Source: Gemmatimonadota bacterium
Lineage (GTDB): Bacteria; Gemmatimonadota; Gemmatimonadetes; Longimicrobiales; Longimicrobiaceae
Direction: 5' to 3'
Assembly: GCA_019348265.1 (NCBI GenBank)
Contig: JAHWJV010000005.1
Coordinates: forward strand, 1 to 28,528
DNA length: 28,528 nucleotides
Below are positions 1 to 8,232 of the stretch, in pieces. Made by a program: the position numbers and the translations under genes. The notes under the pieces are model-generated. The model was not told the origin of the DNA. It searched no databases and was given only the letters and a program-made list of their open reading frames with translations. The number at the start of each line of letters is the position of its first letter. Positions within the stretch are counted from its first letter, which is position 1.

Positions 1-744
1 CTTCGCGTCCGGCGCCTCGATCACCGCGTTCACGTCCATGTTGGCGAACAGCGCGATCTTCCGACGCAGGTCGGCGGAGATCGGCCACTCCGTCCGGCAG
101 ACGAGGATGTCCGGCTGAATTCCGATCTCCATCAGCTCACGGACCGAGTGCTGCGTCGGCTTGGTCTTCAGCTCACCGGCCGCCGCGATGTACGGCACCA
201 GCGTCACGTGCAGGAAGAGCGTGTGCTCGCGCCCGATCTCCTGCCGGTACTGTCGAATCGCCTCCAGGAACGGGAGACTCTCGATGTCGCCGACGGTCCC
301 GCCGATCTCGGTGATCACCACGTCGTGATTCGGCGCGAGCCGCCGGATCGCCGTCTTGATCGCGTCGGTGATGTGAGGGATCACCTGAACCGTGGCGCCG
401 AGATAATCGCCGCGGCGCTCTTTGGTGATCACGTCCTGGTAGATGCGGCCCGTGGTGATGTTGTTCGCCTGCGAGAGCGACTGGTCCACGAAGCGCTCGT
501 AGTGGCCCAGATCCAGGTCCGTCTCCGCGCCGTCGTCCGTGACGAATACCTCTCCGTGCTGGAACGGAGAGAGCGTCCCCGGATCGACGTTGATGTAGGG
601 ATCAAACTTCTGGATCGTCACGCGAAGCCCGCGCTCCACCAGCAGCCGCCCCAGTGAGGCCGCCGCGATCCCCTTCCCCAGGGACGAGACCACCCCGCCG
701 GTGACGAAGATGTACTTGGTCGGTGTCGATGTCGTTTCGATCAT
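1..744 (-). CDS. pyrG: CTP synthase, N-terminal part (cut by window edge)
   Basis: Makes CTP from UTP, ATP and glutamine in the cytoplasm. Only the first 248 codons are present; the gene runs off the left edge, so the glutaminase domain is not seen. Translating the minus strand from the ATG at 744 gives the hallmark start KYIFVTGGVVSSLGKGIAAA (residues 10-29), then KFDPYINVDPGTLSPFQHGE, GAETDLDLGHYERF and EIGGTVGDIES, all typical of the synthetase (amidoligase) domain. The ATG overlaps the kdsB stop as ATGA, so the two are translationally coupled. The pairing makes sense because KdsB consumes CTP. Identification is secure. Confidence 0.97.
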   Translation of the reverse strand, partial: MIETTSTPTKYIFVTGGVVSSLGKGIAAASLGRLLVERGLRVTIQKFDPYINVDPGTLSPFQHGEVFVTDDGAETDLDLGHYERFVDQSLSQANNITTGRIYQDVITKERRGDYLGATVQVIPHITDAIKTAIRRLAPNHDVVITEIGGTVGDIESLPFLEAIRQYRQEIGREHTLFLHVTLVPYIAAAGELKTKPTQHSVRELMEIGIQPDILVCRTEWPISADLRRKIALFANMDVNAVIEAPDAK

Positions 745-1517
745 TTGGCGACGTCTAGGAGTTCAGCACGAAGACGAGATTCCACCCGGACGGCGTCGGC
801 CGGCGTGTCGACACCCCGTTCCATCGGCGGGACGATCGCGACGCCGATCCTCATCCCGGCGGCGAGCGGACGCAGCTGCTCGAGCTGCTCCATCCGCTCC
901 AGCCGCCCCGGCGTCAGCCGAACCCACTCCTGTAGAGCTTCGGCCTGGTACGCGTAGATCCCGAGATGGCGAAGAAAGGCACCCGCCGAGAAATCCGCGG
1001 GCGTCGGATCGGCATCGCGGATGACGGGGATGGGCGCGCGCGAGAAATAGAGAGCCCGCGCGTCGTCGCCAAGGACGACCTTCACCGCGGCGGGATCGTG
1101 TAGCTCCTCGCTGTCGGAAACGGTCGTCGCGGCCGTGCCGACCTGCCAGCCGGCCTCGGAGGTGAGCGCAATCGTCGGCTCCAGCTGACTCGCGCTCACG
1201 AAGGGCTCGTCGCCCTGGATGTTTACGATCGATGCGTAACCCCGGTACTCGCGACGCCGCGCTACCTCGGCGATGCGGTCCGTGCCGGAGGGATGGTCCT
1301 GCGAGGTGAGCTCCGTCCGCGCCCCGAAGCGGCGAGCTTCTTCCGCGACTTCGTCGCTCTCGGTGGCGATCACCACCTCGGAAAAAAGCTCCGTCTCCAC
1401 TACGCGCCGCCACACCCATTCCATCAGCGTGCGGCCGGCGAGCAGATGCAGCGGCTTCCGAGTGAGCCGCGCCGAGGCCAGACGGGCGGGAATCACGCCC
1501 AGAACCTGGCTTTTCAC
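741..1517 (-). CDS. kdsB: 3-deoxy-manno-octulosonate cytidylyltransferase (CMP-Kdo synthetase)
   Basis: Activates Kdo with CTP to CMP-Kdo for the inner core of lipopolysaccharide (cytoplasmic). The 258-residue product has the family length. Its N-terminal nucleotide-binding motif is IPARLASARLTRKPL (9-23), followed by ATESDEV (51-57), SGTDRIAE (77-84) and NIQGDEPF (99-106). The start is a GTG at 1517 with no clear Shine-Dalgarno sequence. It is the first gene after a strong promoter at 1569-1597 and overlaps pyrG by four bases. Its presence argues for an LPS-bearing outer membrane. CMP-Kdo synthetase is preferred over related sugar cytidylyltransferases because of the start motif and QGDEPF. 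Confidence 0.95.
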   Translation of the reverse strand: MKSQVLGVIPARLASARLTRKPLHLLAGRTLMEWVWRRVVETELFSEVVIATESDEVAEEARRFGARTELTSQDHPSGTDRIAEVARRREYRGYASIVNIQGDEPFVSASQLEPTIALTSEAGWQVGTAATTVSDSEELHDPAAVKVVLGDDARALYFSRAPIPVIRDADPTPADFSAGAFLRHLGIYAYQAEALQEWVRLTPGRLERMEQLEQLRPLAAGMRIGVAIVPPMERGVDTPADAVRVESRLRAELLDVAK

Positions 1518-1568
1518 AGCCAGGACGGGCTAAATCGGGCGGGCCGGCTTGCAATAATCACGCCAACG

Positions 1569-1597
1569 AATGTAGCGCGCGGGCCCGCGTTTGTCAA
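1569..1597 (-). promoter_or_regulatory. Sigma70-like promoter of kdsB-pyrG
   Basis: On the minus strand a perfect -35 TTGACA (1597-1592) is followed after exactly 17 bp by a -10 TACATT (1574-1569). Transcription should start near 1562, leaving a leader of about 45 nt before the kdsB GTG. The spacer contains a perfect 12-bp palindrome, CGCGGGCCCGCG, at 1578-1589. Confidence 0.8.
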
Positions 1598-1610
1598 AGA
1601 CGGCGGAGGG

Positions 1611-3095
1611 TCAAAATGGAAGCGAGAAGGTGAGGCTGGGAACCAGGCGGTCCCGGTCGGCGGGATTGAGGTAGAGATCGGCGCGGATGAACGGGAACGC
1701 GAGGCCCAGGCCGAGATTCTGCTCGAGGTCGGGCGTGGGCGCGCCGGAGATCCACGCGCTGCCGACCGCGTGGCGGGCGACCAGGACCGGCGAGCCGACG
1801 AAAGGGAGAACGATACGGGTCAACGGAACTCCGTACGACGATTCGACGAACACCAGGTGGTCGCCGCGCCGCTCGCCCGTAGCAAGGGTCGGAAGCGTAC
1901 CTGACCCACCAACGATGGACCAGCGCTGCGCGGGAGCCGAGCTGCCGAGCGGGTGGAGGAAATGACCGCGCACGCCGATGGTATGGCCCCACAGGGCGAT
2001 CATATTCCAGCGACCGTCCAGCATGAAGAGCGAGTAGTCAAAATCTCCGAGGGCCGGCGGCGCCCATTCGATGGCGGCGTCGCCCGCGAAGGTGCTGGTG
2101 GCGCCCCGCCACCCCGCTTCGGCGCCGAGCGTACCGGCGACGATCCGGCCCGCGTCGATCGGTGGATTCTCGCGCCATTCCTCGTCGCCGAAGAGCGTCC
2201 AGGGGTCGCGGGACCGGAGCGACTCGGCTCGCGACGTTTCCAATCGCACCCGAGGGACCACGAAGCCCCGCCCTGTACGCTGCCCGGTCGGCGCTTCACG
2301 CGCGAGCTCTACAGCGATCATTCGCTCGCCGTAGTAGTTACGGAGGTCCGAGCGCAGGAAGGCCGCCGCCAGCGAGTTGCTGAGGTCGGGGCGGATCCAG
2401 CCGTCGTTCGTGGCCGAATGGTCCGCCGCCTCGATGACCAGGTGATGACGCGGTCCAATCCGCAGCAGCAGGCTCAACTCCGCGCCGAAGCGGTTCCGAG
2501 CCTGATGGTACAGCGCGGTGGCCGTAAGCTTCGGCGCGGCGGTATCCGCGTAGAGACGCGCGCTCCCGGTCGCTCGTAGAGTCACCCCATTCACCCGATC
2601 GTACGTCGGAAAGCCGACGCCCATCACGCCACCCGTCTCGAAGAGCGGCGGCCGGGGTGGCGGGGTCAGGTAAACCACATAGGAATTGCTCTGGTACTCC
2701 GCGCGGCTGGCGACCTCCGAGGGAAGCTCGAGCCGCTCGGTCGCCGTCGCCTTCGACGAGATGAAGACCCCGCCGCCCACGTTGGTGGTCGTGCCCGCGA
2801 TCGTCGCGCCCGGACGCACGAAGAAATCAGCGCCAGGCAGCACGACAACGGACCCATCCACCCTCCCTTCCAGCCGAACGTCCGCGCCGATCACGACCAG
2901 GTCGCCGCGAATGCGGGTGTCGGCCGGCAGAACGGTGTCGCGGTGGATGATAAGGTAAGACCCGCGCGCGAGCACGTCGCGCAGTAGCACGGCGGCGGGA
3001 TGGCCGACGTCGCCCTCGACCCGTAGCGTCTGCGCGCGGGCGGGAGAGACCGCAAGTAGAAGGATGCCGATCGTTATGTGAAGGGTCAGCCGCAC
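1611..3095 (-). CDS. Putative outer-membrane protein with bactofilin-like N-terminal segment
   Basis: Unknown function; predicted secreted or outer membrane protein of 494 residues. The chosen GTG start at 3095 lies 5 bases after the trpG stop and gives a clean signal peptide: hydrophobic ITIGILLLAVS, then cleavage after ARA near residue 21. An in-frame extension upstream would run through trpG and is rejected. Residues about 60-115 carry short valine- and glycine-rich repeats (GDLVVIGADVRLEGRVDGSV) like the beta-solenoid of bactofilins/polymer-forming proteins. The remaining ~380 residues alternate polar and hydrophobic positions and end in a terminal Phe (LTFSLPF), the usual signature of an outer-membrane beta barrel. 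It is the last gene of the ispF-trpG operon. The barrel and solenoid calls are inferences from sequence pattern. Confidence 0.7.
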   Translation of the reverse strand: MRLTLHITIGILLLAVSPARAQTLRVEGDVGHPAAVLLRDVLARGSYLIIHRDTVLPADTRIRGDLVVIGADVRLEGRVDGSVVVLPGADFFVRPGATIAGTTTNVGGGVFISSKATATERLELPSEVASRAEYQSNSYVVYLTPPPRPPLFETGGVMGVGFPTYDRVNGVTLRATGSARLYADTAAPKLTATALYHQARNRFGAELSLLLRIGPRHHLVIEAADHSATNDGWIRPDLSNSLAAAFLRSDLRNYYGERMIAVELAREAPTGQRTGRGFVVPRVRLETSRAESLRSRDPWTLFGDEEWRENPPIDAGRIVAGTLGAEAGWRGATSTFAGDAAIEWAPPALGDFDYSLFMLDGRWNMIALWGHTIGVRGHFLHPLGSSAPAQRWSIVGGSGTLPTLATGERRGDHLVFVESSYGVPLTRIVLPFVGSPVLVARHAVGSAWISGAPTPDLEQNLGLGLAFPFIRADLYLNPADRDRLVPSLTFSLPF

Positions 3096-3100
3096 GCCGG

Positions 3101-3679
3101 TCAGATGAGCGAGAGGAAGTTGCGGAGCAGCGTGCGACCATGCTCGCTCGCCACCGACTCGGGATGGAACTGTACTCCCCACACGGGATATTCGCGGTGC
3201 CGAACCGCCTGGATCTCGTCCTCGAATCCCGGCTCGTTCGTGGTAGCCACCACCTCCAGCTCGGCCGGCACACTCTCCGGCTCGATCACCAGCGAGTGGT
3301 ACCGCGCGACCGTGAAGGGGGTGGGGATCCCCGCGAAGATCCCCCGCGCGTCGTGCCTGATCGGGGACGTCTTCCCGTGCATCAGCCGCTGGGCCCGGAC
3401 GATCCGACCGCCGTACGCCGCCCCGATCGACTGGTGCCCCAGGCAGACCCCGAGGATCGGAGTGGTCTGCCCCATCCGCCGGATCGTCTCCACCGAAACG
3501 CCGGCTTCCGACGGCGTGCACGGTCCGGGCGAGATGACGATGGCGTCCGGCCGCGTCGCCTCCATTTCTTCCACCGTGATCTGGTCGTTCCGGCGGACCA
3601 ACGGCTCCACGCCGAGCTCCCCCAGATACTGCACTAGATTGAAGGTGAAGCTGTCGTAGTTATCTATAACCAGAATCAT
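3101..3679 (-). CDS. trpG: Anthranilate/aminodeoxychorismate synthase glutamine amidotransferase
   Basis: Class I glutamine amidotransferase subunit that supplies ammonia to chorismate in tryptophan or folate synthesis. The 192-residue product starts MILVIDNYDSFTFNLVQYLG, diagnostic of TrpG/PabA. It has the oxyanion region SPGPCTPSEAG (50-60), nucleophile Cys79 in GVCLGHQ, and His172/Glu174 in FHPES. The partner TrpE or PabB is not in this window, so use in tryptophan or folate synthesis (or both) cannot be decided. It sits 50 bases after xerD and just upstream of a putative outer membrane gene, outside any trp cluster. Confidence 0.93.
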   Translation of the reverse strand: MILVIDNYDSFTFNLVQYLGELGVEPLVRRNDQITVEEMEATRPDAIVISPGPCTPSEAGVSVETIRRMGQTTPILGVCLGHQSIGAAYGGRIVRAQRLMHGKTSPIRHDARGIFAGIPTPFTVARYHSLVIEPESVPAELEVVATTNEPGFEDEIQAVRHREYPVWGVQFHPESVASEHGRTLLRNFLSLI

Positions 3680-3729
3680 AGAGATAGCTCTGCTCGTACA
3701 GAATGGGTCGAACCGCCTACCGTGTGGCG

Positions 3730-4653
3730 TCAGGCTCTCGGATGGAAGGACCGGTGCACCTCCGCGAGGTAGCGCCGGTCGATATGGGTGTAGATCTGCG
3801 TCGTCGCGATGTCGGCATGACCGAGCATCTCCTGTACCGCCACCAGGTCCGCGCCGCCCTCCAGAAGATGCGTCGCGAAGGAGTGCCGGAGCGTGTGCGG
3901 GCTGACGTGCTTCTCGATGCCGGCGTCCTCCACGTGCTGCCGGAGAATCTTCCAGACGCCCATGCGGGTCAGCGGTCGCCCCCTCGCGTTGAGGAAGACG
4001 CGCCCCTCCCCCTTTCCACTCTCTAGCCGGGGTCTGGTCTCGCGAAGGTAGAGCGAGAGCGCACCCACCGCCCGCCTCCCCACGGGCACCAGGCGCTCCT
4101 TGGCACCCTTCCCGAACACCACCGCGCTCCCCTCCTCCAGCGAGAGATTCCGGATCTGCAGGTCGATCAGCTCCGAAACGCGGACACCGCTGGCGTAGGC
4201 GAATTCCAGCATCGCGCGGTCGCGCCAGGCCAGCGGGTGCGAGAGGTCGGGCGTCTCGAGCAGACGAGCGATCTCCTCGACGGAGAGCACCTCTGGAAGC
4301 GAGCGCCAGCCCTTCGGCGTCTGCAGGCGATCGCTGGGATCGCCGACGACGATGTTTTCCGCGACCAGAAAGGAGAAATACGTCCGAACGGCGGAGACGT
4401 TCCGCCCGATCGAAGACGCCGCGAGGCCGAGGTCCTTCAGCTCGAGTACGAATGCTCTGAGGTCCGCGGTTCCCGCATCGCCGGGGCCGGTGCGGCCGCG
4501 TTGCCGGAGGAAAGCGGCGAGGCGGAGCACGTCGTGCTCGTACGCCGCGAGCGTCTCGTCCGACAGGCCGCGCTCGAAGCGCAGGTGGTCGAGAAAGGGC
4601 GCGACATGGAAGGCGCGGGGCGTTTCCGGGACGGGCTGCGCCGGGGCGTTCAC
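3730..4653 (-). CDS. xerD: Site-specific tyrosine recombinase XerD
   Basis: Resolves chromosome dimers at dif together with XerC. From the GTG at 4653, four bases after the dedA stop, the product is 307 residues, the normal family size. A longer in-frame reading upstream overlaps dedA and is not supported. An N-terminal SAM-like core-binding domain (about 15-105) precedes the catalytic domain. Catalytic residues visible are Arg158 (SGVRVSEL), Lys182 (GKGAKERLVP), His253 and Arg256 (HTLRHSFATHLL), His279 (LGHADIATTQIYTH) and Tyr288. The C-terminal HPRA and the ATTQIYTH string favour XerD over XerC. No integron or phage context surrounds it, so a housekeeping role is likely. Confidence 0.92.
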   Translation of the reverse strand: MNAPAQPVPETPRAFHVAPFLDHLRFERGLSDETLAAYEHDVLRLAAFLRQRGRTGPGDAGTADLRAFVLELKDLGLAASSIGRNVSAVRTYFSFLVAENIVVGDPSDRLQTPKGWRSLPEVLSVEEIARLLETPDLSHPLAWRDRAMLEFAYASGVRVSELIDLQIRNLSLEEGSAVVFGKGAKERLVPVGRRAVGALSLYLRETRPRLESGKGEGRVFLNARGRPLTRMGVWKILRQHVEDAGIEKHVSPHTLRHSFATHLLEGGADLVAVQEMLGHADIATTQIYTHIDRRYLAEVHRSFHPRA

Positions 4654-4657
4654 TGGC

Positions 4658-5275
4658 TCAGCCGCCACGGCGGCTACGCCACCACCATATAGCCACACCG
4701 AGGGCGACGGCGAGCGCCGCGATCCAGAGCCACCGTCCGGCGTCGGAGAGAACCTGGAGGATCTCCCGCCAGTTCCGGCCCGCCGCCGCGCCGAGATACA
4801 CGATCGTACCATACCACAATCCGGACGCCGCGGCCATCGGCAGCGCCGTTCGCCAGAACCCAAGGCCCGATACGCCGGCGAAAACCGGCACCACCGCGCG
4901 GAACATCGGGAGGAAGCGGCTGACGAAGATCACCCGGACGCCGTACCGTCGATAGAACCCGTCCAGCTGCGCCACCTGGTGCGGCTGCAGGAGCAGCCGT
5001 CCCCAGCGGCCGGCGAAGAAAGCGTCCCCGAATCGTCTTCCCATCAAATAGACCAGCAGCGCTCCTGCTACATTGCAAAACCAGACGGCCAGGAAGACCA
5101 GCCAGACGTTCGCCCCTCCCTGCCCCGCCACGACGCCCCCGAAGAGCACGACCACGTCCGCCGGGATGGGGGGTATGATGTTCTCCAGGGCAGCGGCCAA
5201 ACCCAGCGCCAGGTACACGACCACTTCGGGGGCCGCGGAAAGCCGTGCGAGGAGCTGCTCGATGGAGCCGGCCAC
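4658..5275 (-). CDS. DedA family inner-membrane protein
   Basis: A 205-residue polytopic membrane protein of the DedA (SNARE-associated/VTT) family, whose members flip undecaprenyl phosphate or other lipids and affect envelope homeostasis; the substrate here is unknown. Visible features are an N-terminal hydrophobic segment (18-30) followed by ENIIPPIPAD (31-40), the conserved FVSRFLPMFRAVVPVFAG stretch (117-134) with both arginines, and hydrophobic segments near 41-50, 58-77, 145-165 and 182-198. The C-terminus is WWWRSRRGG, consistent with a positive cytoplasmic end. It lies 15 bases after ispF and 4 bases before xerD. Family assignment is firm; the precise paralogue is not. Confidence 0.9.
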   Translation of the reverse strand: MAGSIEQLLARLSAAPEVVVYLALGLAAALENIIPPIPADVVVLFGGVVAGQGGANVWLVFLAVWFCNVAGALLVYLMGRRFGDAFFAGRWGRLLLQPHQVAQLDGFYRRYGVRVIFVSRFLPMFRAVVPVFAGVSGLGFWRTALPMAAASGLWYGTIVYLGAAAGRNWREILQVLSDAGRWLWIAALAVALGVAIWWWRSRRGG

Positions 5276-5290
5276 GTCCCGCCCGACGTC

Positions 5291-5812
5291 TCAGCTGTGA
5301 AGGTCCGCGCGATGTCGCGCGAACAGGGTGCTCTGGTCCTCCACGCTGTCGATGGCTGCCACCGCGAACACCGCGATGCCTTCACCGCGCCCGATCCATC
5401 CCATCCCTTCGTTCGACTTTCCCTTGATGGAAACGGAAGCCGAGCCGATCCCCAGCACCGCCGCCACCCGCGCGCGCATGGCCCCGGCGTGCGGGCCGAT
5501 GCGGGGCTCCTCGGCGACCACCGTGACGTCCACGTTGACGACCTGATAGTTCTCCGTCTCCAGCAGGTGGACGACCCGCGCCAGAAGAACCATCGAGTCC
5601 GCATCCTTCCACTCCGCGTCGCCCGGAGGGAAATGCTGGCCGATGTCACCAAGCCCCGCCGCCCCGAGCAGTGCGTCGGTTACGGCGTGCGCGACGGCAT
5701 CCGCGTCCGAGTGTCCGGTCAGCCCACGCGCTGAAGGAATCTCGACTCCGCCGAGCACCAGTCGCCGGCCTTCGAGAAAGCGGTGGGAGTCGTAGCCGTG
5801 TCCGATGCGCAT
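5291..5812 (-). CDS. ispF: 2-C-methyl-D-erythritol 2,4-cyclodiphosphate synthase
   Basis: Fifth enzyme of the MEP isoprenoid pathway; it forms the cyclodiphosphate from CDP-ME-2-phosphate with loss of CMP. The 173-residue product begins MRIGHGYDSHRF, where Asp8 and His10 are metal ligands, with the third ligand His42 in SDADAVAHAVTDALLGA. Further family motifs are GDIGQHFPP, DVTVVAEEPRIGPH and SIKGKSNEGMGWIGRGEGI. It is monofunctional, with no IspD fusion. The start is preceded by GAGGAG about 11 bases upstream. It opens the operon that continues into dedA, xerD and trpG, and follows the hairpin that separates it from fabF. Confidence 0.97.
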   Translation of the reverse strand: MRIGHGYDSHRFLEGRRLVLGGVEIPSARGLTGHSDADAVAHAVTDALLGAAGLGDIGQHFPPGDAEWKDADSMVLLARVVHLLETENYQVVNVDVTVVAEEPRIGPHAGAMRARVAAVLGIGSASVSIKGKSNEGMGWIGRGEGIAVFAVAAIDSVEDQSTLFARHRADLHS

Positions 5813-5837
5813 GGGGTAAGGTTCTCCTCGTTGAGAG

Positions 5838-5870
5838 AAGGGCCGACATCGGGTGACGATGCCGGCCCTT
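5838..5870 (-). terminator. Hairpin between fabF and ispF
   Basis: Arms 5838-5850 and 5858-5870 can form a 13-bp stem around a 7-nt loop. The single non-Watson-Crick position is G-U when read as minus-strand RNA but A-C on the plus strand, so the structure suits transcripts from fabF. No run of U follows it, so it may be a weak terminator, a processing site or an attenuator ahead of ispF. Confidence 0.55.
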
Positions 5871-5905
5871 CCGTCCGTCGGGCACGTCCGGCATTCAGCC
5901 TCGAA

Positions 5906-7156
5906 TCAACCGTCCCAGCGCCGCACGGCGAGGCTGACGTTGTGGCCGCCGAAACCGAAGCTGTTACTGAGCGCGAGGCCAACGCCCCGCTCCGTGGCGC
6001 CGCTGGTGCCGTAATTCAGGTCGCAATCCGGGTCCGGCGTCGAATAGTTGATCGTCGGAGGAATGATCCCTTTCTGGCAGACCAGGGCGCTGATCACCGC
6101 CTCCACGCCGCCGGCGGCGCCGAGCGTGTGCCCCGTCATCGACTTGGTGGATCCGACGACGATCTGGTAAGCGCGCTCGCCGAGCGTCGTCTTGATCGCG
6201 GCGGTCTCGTTGGTGTCGTTGGCCGGCGTAGAAGTGCCGTGCGCGTTGACGTAGTCGACCTCTTCCGGGCGCGCGTTGGCGCTGCGCAGTGCCATGCGCA
6301 TGGCGCGGGCGGCGCCCTCTCCACCGACGGCCGGGGCGGTGATGTGGTACGCGTCCGCCGTTTGCCCGAAGCCGACCATCTCCGCGATGATGTTGGCGCC
6401 GCGCCGGCGCGCGTGCTCGAGCTCTTCCAGCACGAGGATCCCCGCTCCCTCGCCCAGTACGAACCCGTCGCGCTGCGCGTCGAACGGGCGGCTCGCCGTC
6501 TCCGGCGAGTCGTTCCGCTCCGACAGCGCCGTCAGCGCCGCGAATCCCGCCATCGTCATCGGCGTAACCGTCGCCTCCGTTCCCCCAGTGATCATGACGT
6601 CCGCCTCATCGACCTGGATGGAGCGGAACGCATTGCCGATCGCGTGGGCGCCGGAGGCGCATGCGGACACGGTGGCATAGTTGGGCCCCTTGGCCCCGTA
6701 GCGGATGGATACGATCCCCGACGCGATGTCCGCGATGAACATCGGCACGAAGAACGGGGAGACTCGGGCGGGCCCTTTCTGGAGGAACCGCGCGTGCTGG
6801 TCCTCGAAGGTAGCGATGCCACCGATCCCGCTCCCGATCAGCACCCCGGTCCGCTCCGCGTCTACCCCCTCCAGCCCCTCCGACAGACCGGCTTCCTTCA
6901 TGGCCTGGACCGAGCCGGCCATAGCGAGCTGCGCGTACCGGTCGGTGCGCTTCGCCTCCTTCCGATCCATGTACTCGCCGGCGTCGAAGCCTTTGAGCTC
7001 GCAGGCGAAACGCACCGGGAAGTCCGCGGGCGGGTCGAACTGCGTTATCGGCGCGGCGCCGCTGCGGCCGGCGAGAAGCGACTCCCAGTTGGACTGGACA
7101 TCGTTCCCGACGGCCGTCAGCAGGCCAGTGCCGGTGATCACCACACGGCGGGTCAT
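5906..7156 (-). CDS. fabF: Beta-ketoacyl-ACP synthase II
   Basis: Elongating condensing enzyme of type II fatty-acid synthesis, joining malonyl-ACP to acyl-ACP in the cytoplasm. The 416-residue product starts RRVVITGTGLLTAVGNDV, typical of FabF. The Cys-His-His triad is Cys166 (VSACASGAHAIG), His306 (NAHGTSTPANDTNE) and His343 (GHTLGAAGG), with Lys338 just before the last. The C-terminal SNSFGFGGHN glycine-rich motif is intact. It starts 37 bases after acpP with AAGGATC as ribosome-binding site. FabB is less likely given the C-terminal pattern and the acpP-fabF gene order. Confidence 0.96.
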   Translation of the reverse strand: MTRRVVITGTGLLTAVGNDVQSNWESLLAGRSGAAPITQFDPPADFPVRFACELKGFDAGEYMDRKEAKRTDRYAQLAMAGSVQAMKEAGLSEGLEGVDAERTGVLIGSGIGGIATFEDQHARFLQKGPARVSPFFVPMFIADIASGIVSIRYGAKGPNYATVSACASGAHAIGNAFRSIQVDEADVMITGGTEATVTPMTMAGFAALTALSERNDSPETASRPFDAQRDGFVLGEGAGILVLEELEHARRRGANIIAEMVGFGQTADAYHITAPAVGGEGAARAMRMALRSANARPEEVDYVNAHGTSTPANDTNETAAIKTTLGERAYQIVVGSTKSMTGHTLGAAGGVEAVISALVCQKGIIPPTINYSTPDPDCDLNYGTSGATERGVGLALSNSFGFGGHNVSLAVRRWDG

Positions 7157-7193
7157 CGCGGATCCTTGCTTGAGTGGCCGACCCCAGCGGGGC

Positions 7194-7433
7194 TCAACTC
7201 GCCTGGTTCTGCTGGATGTAGTTGATGGCGTCCCCGACGGTCTGGAGCTTCTCGGCGTCCTCGTCCGGGATTTCGATGCCGAATTCCTCCTCGAAGGCCA
7301 TGACGAGCTCGACGGTGTCCAGCGAGTCGGCGCCGAGGTCCTCGACGAACGACGCGGAGGCGGTCACCTTTTCCGCCTCGACTCCCAGCTCATTGATGAT
7401 GATGTCTTTGACCTTGGCCTCGATGTCCGCCAT
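7194..7433 (-). CDS. acpP: Acyl carrier protein
   Basis: Carries growing acyl chains on a phosphopantetheine arm. The 79-residue acidic protein starts at the ATG at 7433, which has a very good ribosome-binding site, AAAGGAG, 7 bases upstream. An in-frame extension of 16 codons further upstream lacks family similarity and is rejected. The attachment site is Ser37 in EDLGADSLDTVELVMAFEEE, and the C-terminus TVGDAINYI is also typical. It lies between fabG and fabF in the classical order, 61 bases after fabG. The strong ribosome-binding site fits the high protein level an ACP needs. Confidence 0.97.
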   Translation of the reverse strand: MADIEAKVKDIIINELGVEAEKVTASASFVEDLGADSLDTVELVMAFEEEFGIEIPDEDAEKLQTVGDAINYIQQNQAS

Positions 7434-7494
7434 CGCTTGCTCCTTTGAGTACGTGAACGTTCCGGCCGGCGCGTCGAGCACCGGGCTCCTCTCC

Positions 7495-8232
7495 CTAGAT
7501 AACCATCCCGCCGTCCACCACGAGGACCTGCCCGGTAATGTACGACGCGCCCGGCCCCGCGAGGAAGCGGACCACCGATGCGACGTCTTCCGGGCGTCCC
7601 AGCCGCCCGACCGCGATCTGCGCCATCAGCGCTTCTCGCGCCGCGGCCGCAAGGTCCGCGGTCATGTCCGTCTCGATATATCCCGGGGCGACTGCGTTCA
7701 CAAGGATACCGCGCGAAGCGAGTTCTTTCGCGGCTGACTTCGTGAGGCCGACCAGCCCTGCCTTCGAGGCGGCGTAGTTCGCCTGCCCCTTGTTGCCGAT
7801 GATGCCGACGACGCTCGTGATATTGATGATCCGCCCGCCCTTCTTCTTCATCATGCCGCGCTGTGCCGCCCGCATGGTGTTGAAGGCCCCGCGCAGGTTC
7901 GTGTCCATCACCTCATCCCAGTCGGCATCCTTCAGCCGCATCAGGAGATTATCGCGCGTGACGCCGGCGTTGTTGACCAGGATGTCCGGAACACCGAGGT
8001 CGGCTTCCACGCGCTCTAGAAGCCGACGGACGCTCTCCGGATCGGCGACGTCGGCGGCGTAGCCCCGGTGCTCGGAGCCGGGCAGCTCTGCCGCGACGGA
8101 AGCGGCGCGCGATTCATCCCGTGCGACGACCGCGACTCGGGCCCCGGCCGTCGCTAGCTCCACCGCGATCGCCCGGCCGATTCCGCGGGATCCACCCGTC
8201 ACCAGCGCGATCTGCCCCTGCAGCTCCTCCAC
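7495..8232 (-). CDS. fabG: 3-oxoacyl-ACP reductase
   Basis: NADPH-dependent reduction of 3-ketoacyl-ACP, the first reductive step of each elongation cycle. The 245-residue short-chain dehydrogenase has cofactor motif TGGSRGIG (12-19), NNAG (87-90) and the catalytic Ser140, Tyr153 and Lys157 (ANYAASKAG). It ends ITGQVLVVDGGMVI, typical of FabG. The start codon is GTG at 8232, sharing one base with the fabD TAG stop (TAGTG), so translation is coupled. Position between fabD and acpP supports the specific FabG call over other SDR enzymes. Confidence 0.96.
   Translation of the reverse strand: MEELQGQIALVTGGSRGIGRAIAVELATAGARVAVVARDESRAASVAAELPGSEHRGYAADVADPESVRRLLERVEADLGVPDILVNNAGVTRDNLLMRLKDADWDEVMDTNLRGAFNTMRAAQRGMMKKKGGRIINITSVVGIIGNKGQANYAASKAGLVGLTKSAAKELASRGILVNAVAPGYIETDMTADLAAAAREALMAQIAVGRLGRPEDVASVVRFLAGPGASYITGQVLVVDGGMVI

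Noticed and set aside
4352..5734. Plus-strand open frame (460 codons) opposite xerD, dedA and ispF
   Set aside because: Antisense shadow; the minus-strand genes have intact catalytic motifs.
5783..7225. Plus-strand open frame (480 codons) opposite fabF
   Set aside because: Antisense shadow of fabF and the hairpin region; no motif.
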